DNA from: a virus
Length of the DNA stretch: 31,345 nucleotides
Direction: 5' to 3' (one strand)
IMG/VR virus record: IMGVR_UViG_3300032080_000018
Coordinates: 1-31,345 of that record
This document shows positions 6,202-12,806 of the stretch, piece by piece. The translations under genes and the position numbers were made by a program. Numbering within the stretch: the first letter of the stretch is position 1; every line of letters starts with the position of its first letter. The notes beneath the pieces are model-generated. The model searched no databases. It saw only the letters and a list, made by a program, of their open reading frames with translations, and was not told where the DNA came from.

Positions 6202-6422
6202 CCGCCCAACTTACCCCCCGCGCCCAAGCCGTGATCGCCGATTCCGACGAATACACCGCTCCCATCTTTCGCGAGCGTCCTGGCGGCCGCGCGGGCGCAC
6301 GCTTTCCATCAACCTCCTGCAGCTCGTGCGGCAAAGGCTTCGGGCCGGATAACGAAGGATTCAGCCACTGCGCGGACCACGCTGCCATCGCCGCTACTGC
6401 CGCTACGGGGGAGGCATCGTGA
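6198..6422 (+). CDS. Small putative zinc-finger protein downstream of bet
   Basis: The 74-residue protein has a cluster CSSCGKGFGPDNEGFSHCAD(H) at residues about 40-60. CxxC followed by CxxH is consistent with one zinc site. The flanks are low in complexity. The start is the ATG of an ATGA overlap with bet. The finger makes nucleic-acid or protein binding plausible. No family is recognised. Confidence 0.6.
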   Translation: MTAQLTPRAQAVIADSDEYTAPIFRERPGGRAGARFPSTSCSSCGKGFGPDNEGFSHCADHAAIAATAATGEAS

Positions 6423-6832
6423 GCGAAGTCACCCACGAATATCCGCGCGCCTACAAAGCTGCAACCGAGGTCGATCCGCTGGTCTTGGCTCAGGCGCTGG
6501 ATCACATCGCTCGCACGGCAGCAAGGAGTCGCAGCCAGACCCGCCGCACACGGTGGATTGAGCAACGTGCCTTGATCGCCCTGAGTGGCGAGGACTACCG
6601 AGACATCGACGTCGATCTGCCGAAGAACCCGGGTCCGGGTACGCCAGAAAAGCTGCATCGCCGGATGACGTATCACATCGCCATCAAGCACCAACTTGCA
6701 CACGCTCTGATGCTCGTCCTGCCAATGGCGAAGGGCTATGCCGCAGCCAATTCAGTTGGCGCCAACGCCGAGAAGATCGCCATGGCCGAAGCCGCCCTGA
6801 ACAGTGTCGAGTCGGAAGGAGCAGCCCGATGA
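6419..6832 (+). CDS. Hypothetical early phage protein
   Basis: The 137-residue, predominantly helical protein starts at GTG (6419, GTGA overlap). It has a basic middle segment (RTAARSRSQTRRTRWIEQRA) and a C-terminal half rich in Ala and Met with the pattern IAIKHQLAHALMLVLPMAKG. No signal peptide and no catalytic motif are seen. Co-translation with bet and the zinc-finger gene suggests a nucleic-acid related role, but this is weak inference. Confidence 0.6.
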   Translation: MSEVTHEYPRAYKAATEVDPLVLAQALDHIARTAARSRSQTRRTRWIEQRALIALSGEDYRDIDVDLPKNPGPGTPEKLHRRMTYHIAIKHQLAHALMLVLPMAKGYAAANSVGANAEKIAMAEAALNSVESEGAAR

Positions 6833-7221
6833 GCGCCGTCGAAATCTGCGCCGAATGCGACATCGCGGACTGCCGTCACATCCGGGCGCGCCGCTCAGCC
6901 GAAACCGCCAAACCAAAGGAGCCCCGCATGACTGAAGAACTTAACGGTGGCTGCTTGGATGAGCGCGAAGCGTTTCCGCCTCTGCCTGAAGCGCAGTTCA
7001 TAGGTACATCCCGCTTCGGCTCGATCTTTCGAGGCCATAGCGATGAGGCGATGCGCGCATACGTCGCAGCCGACAGGGCAGCGCGGAAGCCCCTGACGGA
7101 TGAGGCAATCCGCGATGCCATCGAATTTCAGTTCTCGCAAACCGGAGATTGGCCCGAGGGCGATCTGGAAATCGCGCGCGTCATCGAGCGAGCGCATGGC
7201 ATCGGGGAGGCGTCCAAATGA
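6829..7221 (+). CDS. Hypothetical early phage protein with Cys cluster
   Basis: The 130-residue protein starts at the ATG of an ATGA overlap (6829). The first 20 residues hold a metal-binding-like cluster CAECDIADCRH. An internal ATG at codon 34, preceded by AAGGAG, could start a shorter product (about 97 residues) that lacks the cluster. The rest is charged, with motifs AMRAYVAADRAARKPLTDEA and AIEFQFSQTGDWPEGD. It could be a natural fusion of a small Cys-rich peptide with a common phage protein. Confidence 0.6.
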   Translation: MSAVEICAECDIADCRHIRARRSAETAKPKEPRMTEELNGGCLDEREAFPPLPEAQFIGTSRFGSIFRGHSDEAMRAYVAADRAARKPLTDEAIRDAIEFQFSQTGDWPEGDLEIARVIERAHGIGEASK

Positions 7222-8168
7222 GCACCTACGAACGCTGGAAAGCCTACGCCCACTCGGCGGGCCTTCTGAAAGACAACGGCGACCCATGGGACATGCAAAA
7301 AACTCGCGTTTCGTGGCTTTCATGGGAGATGTGCGAACGGACCAGCGGGTTCGTGGCCGCACGCGAATTCTGGGCGCAGCACGGCAGCCAGAACGTTTGC
7401 GACATGACTCGAATGGCGGAATTGCACGACGACGTTGAAATAACCCTGCGCGCGTCACTCTCCACCAGTAAGCAGGCAGGGGCAGAGCCGGTGGCTTGGG
7501 AGTGCCGCAAGCGCGTACCGAACAACCCAACGTGGAGCGAATGGACAACTTGCCTTGAACGCGATCACATCGCCATCCAAGCAAATTCGCTGCACTGGGG
7601 CATGGTGTACCAGTCTCGCGCCCTTTGCCTCGCCGCACCCGGTGCCGCTATCGCTGCGCGCGAGCAGGAGGCCGCGATCAACCCCGCCGTGCTGCATGAA
7701 GCCCTTGGCTACGCAGCGCATTGGGCGGCGTTTGAAGATAAGCGCGGCAACACGCTCGATGCGCAGCGCGTTCGCAAGGTGATCGCTTCGCTCGCATCGC
7801 GCGAGGAAGCACCAGCCACCCCTCCAGCCGCAACACCGGCAGCGCCGGGTGAGGTGATGGTCGTAGCGTGGCAATGTCAGTCCCCGGTAGCGGGTCTCGG
7901 CTACAGCTACACCGACATTCCCGAGCAGCGAGCGGAACTTGAGCGGAACGGCTGGACTTGCCACGAGCTTTCGCGCACCGCCGCCCTCACCCAGCCCACC
8001 ACCGTGCAGCAGGCGCTGACCGACGAACAGGCAAATGAAATCGCCCGGGCCTCTTTCGAGAAGCATTGCGGCAGGCCGCACCCATGGGAAGGTGCTCAGC
8101 CGTGGGTAATCGACGCTCTCAAGACCGCGCAAACAACCGCTCTGCCTGGCGACAAGGAGGCCGCATAA
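7218..8168 (+). CDS. Multidomain early phage protein
   Basis: The 316-residue protein starts at the ATG of an ATGA overlap (7218); the open frame extends further upstream without a better start. Three segments are visible. Residues 1-85 open with STYERWKAYAHSAGLL. Residues about 90-135 form a unit beginning EPVAWECRKRVPNNPTWSEW. After an Ala/Pro linker a second similar unit begins VMVVAWQCQSPVAGLGYSYT at about residue 212. VAW-type units of this sort recur in phage early proteins of unknown function; the neighbour at 8169 also begins with one. The stop is followed directly by the next ATG (TAAATG). Confidence 0.65.
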   Translation: MSTYERWKAYAHSAGLLKDNGDPWDMQKTRVSWLSWEMCERTSGFVAAREFWAQHGSQNVCDMTRMAELHDDVEITLRASLSTSKQAGAEPVAWECRKRVPNNPTWSEWTTCLERDHIAIQANSLHWGMVYQSRALCLAAPGAAIAAREQEAAINPAVLHEALGYAAHWAAFEDKRGNTLDAQRVRKVIASLASREEAPATPPAATPAAPGEVMVVAWQCQSPVAGLGYSYTDIPEQRAELERNGWTCHELSRTAALTQPTTVQQALTDEQANEIARASFEKHCGRPHPWEGAQPWVIDALKTAQTTALPGDKEAA

Positions 8169-8783
8169 ATGACCACCGACCAAAAGCCCGACGCCCTTCC
8201 TGTGGTTGCGTGGAAGTGCGGCAATGAATTTGCACCGTACCACCCGCAAGCCTCTCACATCAACCCTGATCACCGCGACGGCTGGAATGCATGCTACCGG
8301 GGCGCCCAAGCCTCTCTCCTTGCCAAAGAGGCGGACACCGACCGGCTGGACTGGATGGACAAGAATCCGGGCCGCATCAAGCACTCGATTGGCTACAGGG
8401 ACTCGCGCGATAGCTGGGTCTGGACGGACGGCAACGGCTACGGCCATGACGCTGTAAACCTGCGCGCCGCAATCGACGCGGCTCGAGCAGCGGCTGATCA
8501 GGGGGGGAGCATGAGCACACTACGCGAAGACTTCGAGGCGTGGGCCTTGCAAGAGCGTTATGCAGAACGCAACGCGCACGGGTTATGGTTTGCCAATAAC
8601 GTCCACGAGTTCAGCCTGTGGAAGGGCTACCAAGCTGCTACTGAGAGAGCTGCGAAGCTGTGCGACGAGATAAAAGATGCGTGTGATCGCGCGGATGAAG
8701 ACGGCGATCTCGTGATGACTTCAACGGCAATCGGTGCAGAAGCATGCGCCAAAGTCATCAGGGGCACTGGGGGCCAGGCATGA
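8169..8783 (+). CDS. Apparent fusion of two early phage proteins at a G7 tract
   Basis: The 204-residue frame contains two units. Residues 1-114 hold PVVAWKCGN and DTDRLDWMDKNPG...LRAAIDAAR, a pattern seen alone in phage early proteins. Residues 115-204 start with their own ATG (8511) behind a Shine-Dalgarno-like GGGGGAG and form another typical small phage protein (REDFEAWALQERYAERNAHG ... WKGYQAATERAA). The junction is a run of seven Gs (8501-8507). With six Gs the first frame would end at a TGA overlapping the second ATG as ATGA, the junction type used throughout this operon. Fusion by one inserted G, or a sequencing error, is likely. Functions are unknown. Confidence 0.6.
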   Translation: MTTDQKPDALPVVAWKCGNEFAPYHPQASHINPDHRDGWNACYRGAQASLLAKEADTDRLDWMDKNPGRIKHSIGYRDSRDSWVWTDGNGYGHDAVNLRAAIDAARAAADQGGSMSTLREDFEAWALQERYAERNAHGLWFANNVHEFSLWKGYQAATERAAKLCDEIKDACDRADEDGDLVMTSTAIGAEACAKVIRGTGGQA

Positions 8784-9004
8784 GCGAATATCACGTCAGG
8801 CTCGATGCTTCCATCAAGAGCGCACAGAAGAGCGTCCGAGCCATGAAGCGCGCATCACCGCAAATATTCCCGGAATGGAGCCGCCCGCAAACAGCGAAGT
8901 CGAACCTGAAGCGGGCGACGGAAGAACTCGCCAATGCCGAGCGCGCATGGAAGGCGCTGGGAAATCCGGCCAGTCAAGAGAAAGAGGGGGAGGGAGGATC
9001 ATGA
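8780..9004 (+). CDS. Small helical early phage protein
   Basis: The 74-residue basic, helical protein (MSEYHVRLDASIKSAQKSVR ...) is rich in Ala, Lys and Arg and ends in a Gly/Glu tail. The start is the ATG of an ATGA overlap at 8780, and its stop overlaps the ATG of the cupin-like gene. No recognised family. Confidence 0.6.
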   Translation: MSEYHVRLDASIKSAQKSVRAMKRASPQIFPEWSRPQTAKSNLKRATEELANAERAWKALGNPASQEKEGEGGS

Positions 9005-9549
9005 GCAACATCGATCTAACCATGCTCCGCCAGATGCGCAGCGGGCGCGTCGGCAACTACGTAATCCCCGGCCTCACGAGTTGGGTGATCGGCGCCAAGC
9101 ATGACGGCGGTTGCGTGCGGATGTTCTATTGCGAGCGCGAGCACCAGGAGCCGATCACGCCGCACTCGCACCGTTTCGACTTTCAATGCCTCGTGCTGCG
9201 CGGTCGCGTGACAAACCGCAAGTGGACATTCGTCTACGGCCAGCGCGGCGACCTGTTCGCCAAGTCGGCCCTCGTGTTCAGCGACATGGGCAAGTACGAG
9301 AAGCGGGCGCCTGTCGTTGGCCGCTACGAATTCGCTGATGAGGTCTTCAAGGAGGGCGAGTGGTACTCGATGAAAGCTCACGAGATCCACAGCATTTTTT
9401 TCGGCGCGCAAACCGAAGTGCTGTTCTTCGAGGGGCCGTCCACCACCGACACCTCTGTGATTCTGGAGCCCTACGTGGACAACGAAGTGATCCCCACCTT
9501 CGAGGTCAGGCCGTGGATGTTCAAAAAGGAAGGGAGCGCGGCAGCATGA
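9001..9549 (+). CDS. Cupin-like protein
   Basis: The 182-residue protein shows two beta-barrel motifs typical of cupins. The first is PHSHRFDFQCLVLRG, with two histidines two residues apart. The second is YSMKAHEIHSIFFG, which supplies further histidines. Between them lie several alternating hydrophobic strands. Cupins bind a metal or small ligand and include dioxygenases and sensors. The substrate cannot be told from sequence. A second cupin-like protein lies in the late operon at 22206. The start is the ATG of an ATGA overlap. Confidence 0.65.
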   Translation: MSNIDLTMLRQMRSGRVGNYVIPGLTSWVIGAKHDGGCVRMFYCEREHQEPITPHSHRFDFQCLVLRGRVTNRKWTFVYGQRGDLFAKSALVFSDMGKYEKRAPVVGRYEFADEVFKEGEWYSMKAHEIHSIFFGAQTEVLFFEGPSTTDTSVILEPYVDNEVIPTFEVRPWMFKKEGSAAA

Positions 9550-9998
9550 ACGACCTCACCCGCCAAGAGCTTTGCGTCCGCCTGCGGATCAGCGAGAGCA
9601 CGGTACGCCGCCTGGAAGCGCGCGGTCTCCCGTACATCAAGACGGAGTTCTCGCGCAGCAAGCGCTACAACCTAGTGACGGTGGGCCGGTGGTTGCGCCA
9701 GCACAGTGCCGTAGGCGCCGCGGACGTTGCCGGGCAGACGCCACGCAACTACTACGGGGCGAACGCTCGCGCGAAAGCGATCAGCCGCATGCCTGCCTGG
9801 GCGGACAAAAAGGCCATCAAGGCGGTCTATGAAGAAGCGCGCAGGCTGACCAAGGAAACCGGCGTTCTGCATCAGGTGGATCACAAGGTGCCTCTGTGTG
9901 GCCGGGAAGTGTCCGGCCTTCACGTCGAAAACAACCTACAGGTTCTGACGTTCATCGAGAACAGCCAGAAGCACAACCACTTCGAGGGGTCTGCATGA
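9546..9998 (+). CDS. HTH-HNH endonuclease-like protein beside excisionase and integrase
   Basis: The 150-residue product has an N-terminal helix-turn-helix (residues about 5-50: LCVRLRISESTVRRLEARGL). A linker follows, then a C-terminal HNH-type segment (residues about 108-145): VLHQVDHKVPLCGREVSGLH, then VENNLQVL and an Asn/Lys/His-rich end. The D-H pair, the second histidine after SGL and the downstream Asn fit the beta-beta-alpha metal nuclease core. HTH plus HNH suggests site-directed DNA cleavage or nicking. It overlaps the next HTH gene by ATGA and is translated just before xis-like and int. Roles in excision, packaging or homing are all possible. Confidence 0.7.
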   Translation: MNDLTRQELCVRLRISESTVRRLEARGLPYIKTEFSRSKRYNLVTVGRWLRQHSAVGAADVAGQTPRNYYGANARAKAISRMPAWADKKAIKAVYEEARRLTKETGVLHQVDHKVPLCGREVSGLHVENNLQVLTFIENSQKHNHFEGSA

Positions 9999-10315
9999 AC
10001 GCCAAAGAAGCCGCAGACCTGCTCGGCGTGGCCCCACGTACCATGTACACCCTGGCGGCCCCAGCCGGCCCCCTGCCCTGCCACCGCGTCGGGCGCCGGG
10101 TGATTTTCGAACGCGATGACATTCTGGAGTTCAAAGCATCATGTCGATCTACCGTGATAAGGCGAGCGGTGTCTTCGTCTTTGAGTTCAGTCGCCGTATC
10201 GAAGGTAGACGGGTCCGGGCTCAAAAGCGCCTTCCTCGCGCTTGGAATCAAGCCCAGGCCGACGCCTTCGACCGGAAAGAATCAGCCAGGCTCTACGCAC
10301 TTGCGACCAGTGTAG
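9995..10315 (+). CDS. Excisionase-like HTH protein
   Basis: The 106-residue product has a MerR/HTH_17-type DNA-binding domain in its first 48 residues (MNAKEAADLLGVAPRTMYTL, followed by CHRVGRRVIFERDDILEFK). That layout is normal for phage excisionases. Its position directly before the integrase supports a recombination directionality factor. The remaining 58 residues overlap the start of integrase out of frame for 175 bases and look like low-complexity Ser/Pro sequence, so the tail may be non-functional. The start is the ATG of an ATGA overlap at 9995. Confidence 0.65.
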   Translation: MNAKEAADLLGVAPRTMYTLAAPAGPLPCHRVGRRVIFERDDILEFKASCRSTVIRRAVSSSLSSVAVSKVDGSGLKSAFLALGIKPRPTPSTGKNQPGSTHLRPV

Positions 10316-11139
10316 GCGGCGCGGAGCGGTCGATTGATGACGCTGTCGAGGTGTATGTCCGCGAACGGCTGCCCGAGCTCAAGCACGGCAAGACGACCGG
10401 CAAGGAGCTGCAGCTGATGTCGCCCTACTACACGGGGCGCCCGCTCTCTGCCCTGGCAGACGTGTGCACGGCCTACCGGAAGAAGGCAACTCGAGAACAG
10501 TCGGCGGCGGAGATTGCGGCCAAGGTGCCACCCAAGCCACTGGCGCCGGCCACGATCAAGAACCGCATCCGCTACCTGACGGCGGCTTGCCGCTACGCCT
10601 GGAAGATGCATGCCATGTGCGAAAACGACCCAGCCGCCCGAGTAACGGTGCCCGAGGTCCGCAATGCCCGCACGGTGTTCCTGACCCGGGCCGAAGTGCT
10701 GACGCTGGCCAGGGCCTGCAAAGACCCCCAGACCCGCGCCGCAATCCTGATCGCGTTCTACAGCGGCATGCGGGCCGACGAGATCCGCCGCGCCCGCGTG
10801 GTGGGCACGGCCTTCATGCTGAACGACACCAAGAACAGCGATCCGCGCATCATCCCGATCCACCCGAACATTCGTCGGTACGTGGGCAAGCCGCAGCGGA
10901 CGAAGTTCGCCCAGCACTACCACTTTGGGAAAGCCAAGAAGGCCATCGGCATGCCGAGCCTGCGCTTTCACGATCTGCGGCACTCTGCGGCCTCCGCAAT
11001 GGTCGCGGCAGGGGCAAGTGCCAACGCAGTGGGCGCGGTCCTTGGGCATCGTTCTGCTCAGTCCATGAAGCGGTACACCCATTTCATGCAGGAGCAGCTT
11101 CGGGAAGCCGTGTTTAGCGTGGGGAGGAAGGTAGCGTGA
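10141..11139 (+). CDS. int: Tyrosine integrase
   Basis: The 332-residue product is a site-specific tyrosine recombinase. The N-terminal residues 1-35 (MSIYRDKASGVFVFEFSRRI ...) form a likely arm-binding domain. A core-binding SAM-like domain spans about 60-165, and the catalytic domain follows. Visible catalytic residues are R211 (SGMRADE), K231 (DTKNS), H277 and R280 (HDLRH), H303 (LGHRS) and the nucleophile Y312 (KRYTHF). It inserts and, with the excisionase, removes the prophage. The gene starts inside the preceding HTH gene, with GGAG about 11 bases upstream of the ATG. attP follows within 100 bases of the stop, as is usual. Confidence 0.92.
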   Translation: MSIYRDKASGVFVFEFSRRIEGRRVRAQKRLPRAWNQAQADAFDRKESARLYALATSVGGAERSIDDAVEVYVRERLPELKHGKTTGKELQLMSPYYTGRPLSALADVCTAYRKKATREQSAAEIAAKVPPKPLAPATIKNRIRYLTAACRYAWKMHAMCENDPAARVTVPEVRNARTVFLTRAEVLTLARACKDPQTRAAILIAFYSGMRADEIRRARVVGTAFMLNDTKNSDPRIIPIHPNIRRYVGKPQRTKFAQHYHFGKAKKAIGMPSLRFHDLRHSAASAMVAAGASANAVGAVLGHRSAQSMKRYTHFMQEQLREAVFSVGRKVA

Positions 11140-11143
11140 TGGG

Positions 11144-11156
11144 CAAGAATTTACCT
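11144..11156 (+). repeat. attP arm-type direct repeat, copy 1
   Basis: CAAGAATTTACCT is repeated exactly at 11342-11354, 198 bases away, on the other side of the tRNA-Cys core. Paired direct repeats flanking a core are typical arm sites for the integrase N-terminal domain. The role is inferred. Confidence 0.7.
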
Positions 11157-11207
11157 TGCTGCTACCCGGTTGCTATGATCCCTGTAGCAAGTAACCCGCA
11201 TGAATGG

Positions 11208-11253
11208 TGGAGGCGCGACCCGGAGTCGAACCGGGCTAGACGGATTTGCAATC
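11208..11253 (-). other. tRNA-Cys 3' fragment (attP core)
   Basis: Read on the minus strand, the segment gives an anticodon arm with loop TTGCAAA (anticodon GCA), the variable region, a T arm with GGTTCGACTCC, the acceptor strand TCGCGCC, discriminator T and terminal CCA (CCA at 11210-11208). The matching 5' half is absent: no GGCGCGA acceptor strand lies upstream. It is therefore a partial tRNA that would restore a host tRNA-Cys gene after integration. The host gene would run toward the integrase. Confidence 0.85.
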
Positions 11254-11341
11254 CACCAAGCGCTGAAAGCGCGAAGTATGCCACAGAGGGGAAAGCGCTT
11301 CGCATGGAGCGCCTGGACGGCTTGAAATGCCTCCAGTTGTC

Positions 11342-11354
11342 CAAGAATTTACCT
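11342..11354 (+). repeat. attP arm-type direct repeat, copy 2
   Basis: This is an exact second copy of the 13-base sequence at 11144-11156, in the same orientation, about 90 bases beyond the tRNA-Cys fragment. It is a likely integrase arm-binding site. Confidence 0.7.
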
Positions 11355-11498
11355 GACGACTACCGCCGAATCAGGCCCGTGCGCCAATCCCGCAACCACG
11401 GGCGAAAAGCCGTGAATCCATATTCCAACATCGGCCCCAATCTGGCCGCGCTTCCCTCTGGCGTTCAGTGGGCAATACCAACGATTGAAGGATAGAAA

Positions 11499-11780
11499 AT
11501 GACCCAGTACCGCAAGAAGCCCGTTGTTATCGAGGCCATCACTTTCGACGAGCTCGTGGAGTTCGGGATCGCCAATGGCGGGAACATCGTCCGCGGCATG
11601 CCGTGGTCGTTCACCTACGCCGGCCATCCCATCACGCATGAGAACGACGACTGTTATCTGATTCCGACACTCGAAGGCACCATGAAGATGGGGCGCGAGG
11701 ACATGCTGATCACGGGCGTGAAGGGCGAAATCTACCCCTGTAAAGCCGACATCTTCGCCGCTACCTACGAGCCGGCCTGA
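11499..11780 (+). CDS. Conserved phage protein (KKPVVIEA type)
   Basis: The 93-residue protein has the N-terminal motif YRKKPVVIEAITFDEL and the C-terminal motif GVKGEIYPCKADIFAATYEP. I know these as the two ends of a widespread uncharacterised phage protein family. AAGGAT lies about 7 bases before the ATG. It is the first of four + strand genes after attP, so in a prophage it would lie at the end away from the integrase. The function is unknown. Confidence 0.75.
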   Translation: MTQYRKKPVVIEAITFDELVEFGIANGGNIVRGMPWSFTYAGHPITHENDDCYLIPTLEGTMKMGREDMLITGVKGEIYPCKADIFAATYEPA

Positions 11781-11831
11781 CCCCCTCCCCTCTGTAGATC
11801 GACCTATCCCTATATTGAAGGAGGATTGAGA

Positions 11832-12119
11832 ATGAAGACCCTAGGCGAACGATTTGAGCAATTCGATACCGAGTTCCTGGCGTGGCAATTGGTTGCCAAC
11901 CCCCGGGCACAGCGCCGCGACTTGCACGCCTTCCTGCTGCTCGACGAGTTGGTGCCCGGCACGTTGCCGATCATCTGCGCTGCAGAGCACGACGAGTACT
12001 ACCTGGAAATCGACTGCGAGGCCCTGAACAAGGCGGCGACGGACGAGCAGCTGCTGGAATTGCGGCGCTGCGGCATCCGGTACGACAGCGAGTGCGATTG
12101 CCTCGCCGTGTTCGCGTGA
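11832..12119 (+). CDS. Hypothetical protein in the post-attP cluster
   Basis: The 95-residue acidic protein starts at ATG 11832, chosen because AAGGAGG lies 7-8 bases upstream; the TTG six bases earlier would lie too close. It is mixed helical and strand, with LHAFLLLDELVPGTLPIICA and a C-terminal ECDCLAVFA. The leader before it (AAGGAGGATTGA) recurs before the next gene. No family is recognised. Confidence 0.6.
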   Translation: MKTLGERFEQFDTEFLAWQLVANPRAQRRDLHAFLLLDELVPGTLPIICAAEHDEYYLEIDCEALNKAATDEQLLELRRCGIRYDSECDCLAVFA

Positions 12120-12170
12120 CCACCCCCACCCATCAGGGATAAACCGCCTTGTGCGTATAGGAGGATTGAT

Positions 12171-12404
12171 GTGACAGAAATCGACTACGCCGAATTTATG
12201 CTCAAGCACGGCACCACGTACTCGTATGCGCCCGGATTTGTGGCCTCCGACTGGGCCGAAACCGCCGCTATGGGCATCGCTGCGGACTTGTGCGACCGTC
12301 GAGGTGTCAAGTGGGAAATGGAAAAGGTCGATGACGAAGTGCGCGGAGACATCATCAAGGCGCACGCCGCGATCATCCGAGCTGCCGCTGCAATGGCCGG
12401 CTAA
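12171..12404 (+). CDS. Hypothetical protein in the post-attP cluster
   Basis: The 77-residue protein starts at GTG 12171; the ATG two bases before it runs straight into a stop. The leader TAGGAGGATTGAT gives a strong ribosome binding site. The sequence is acidic with an Ala-rich C-terminal helix (HAAIIRAAAAMAG). No recognised domain. Confidence 0.6.
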   Translation: MTEIDYAEFMLKHGTTYSYAPGFVASDWAETAAMGIAADLCDRRGVKWEMEKVDDEVRGDIIKAHAAIIRAAAAMAG

Positions 12405-12408
12405 CCCT

Positions 12409-12428
12409 CCCCTCCCTCTATGGAGGGG
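12409..12428 (+). promoter_or_regulatory. Short hairpin in the leader of the last post-attP gene
   Basis: CCCCTCC (12409-12415) pairs with GGAGGGG (12422-12428) around a six-base loop, just upstream of the ribosome binding site for the gene at 12449. There is no T run, so it is not a standard terminator. It may affect translation or mRNA stability. Confidence 0.4.
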
Positions 12429-12448
12429 CAGAAAGGATAGGATTGAGT

Positions 12449-12793
12449 ATGACGACGGCCACCAACATCTCCCGGCTCACCCCGGAGCTTGAGCAGATTC
12501 GCTTCGATGCCCTGCGCTACTGCGACGAACGCGGGCTGGAAGGCCTAGATGCATTGGAGCGCGTCATGGGTGCGTTGGCGCAGCAAGCTTTTCTGAAAAA
12601 TATCGAGCCTTACACCAAGGCGATGGCGGATGTGATGGCTTGCGGTACGGGCACAGTTCTTCAACATGCTGACGGGACCATCGAGTACATCCCCCAGCCA
12701 GTCGAGCCGTCGCTCCAGAGCGCTTTCGATGATCTGATCGAGAACGAGCGCAGGCGCTACGACCCGGCAGGGACTCGGCTTATATCGGGCTGA
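12449..12793 (+). CDS. Hypothetical protein in the post-attP cluster
   Basis: The 114-residue protein starts at ATG 12449 behind AGGATAGGA. It is helical in the first 65 residues (PELEQIRFDALRYCDERGLE ...), with a short GTVLQHADGTIEYIPQPVEP segment and a charged C-terminus. It ends 13 bases before the convergent stop of Rz1, so the rightward and late leftward transcripts meet here. No strong terminator is visible; only a small hairpin (12801-12816) overlaps the Rz1 stop. Confidence 0.6.
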   Translation: MTTATNISRLTPELEQIRFDALRYCDERGLEGLDALERVMGALAQQAFLKNIEPYTKAMADVMACGTGTVLQHADGTIEYIPQPVEPSLQSAFDDLIENERRRYDPAGTRLISG

Positions 12794-12806
12794 ATGCGGG
12801 GAAGCG

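Larger units (their letters stand above)
11140..11498. other. attP: attP region between int and the post-att genes
   Basis: This non-coding stretch of about 360 bases holds the phage attachment site. It contains a tRNA-Cys 3' fragment as the core (11208-11253), two 13-base direct repeats as likely integrase arm sites (11144-11156 and 11342-11354), an inverted repeat TTGCTA/TAGCAA (11170-11175 and 11185-11190), and a short hairpin GCGC-TGAAA-GCGC (11260-11272) next to the core. An open frame crosses the region but reads through the tRNA fragment and resembles no protein. Phage genes continue on both sides, so this is an uncut attP rather than a prophage end. The crossover point cannot be fixed without the host sequence. 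Confidence 0.8.

Noticed and set aside
8734-9000. Upstream extension of the cupin-like frame to 271 codons
   Set aside because: It overlaps the 74-codon gene at 8780 in another frame; the ATGA junction at 9001 is the pattern of this operon.
11208-11280. Complete tRNA gene
   Set aside because: The 3' half and anticodon arm fit tRNA-Cys, but no 5' acceptor strand or D arm lies upstream.
11136-11495. 119-codon + strand frame over the attachment region
   Set aside because: It reads through the tRNA-Cys fragment and both arm repeats, has no ribosome binding site or protein-like pattern, and is explained by attP.
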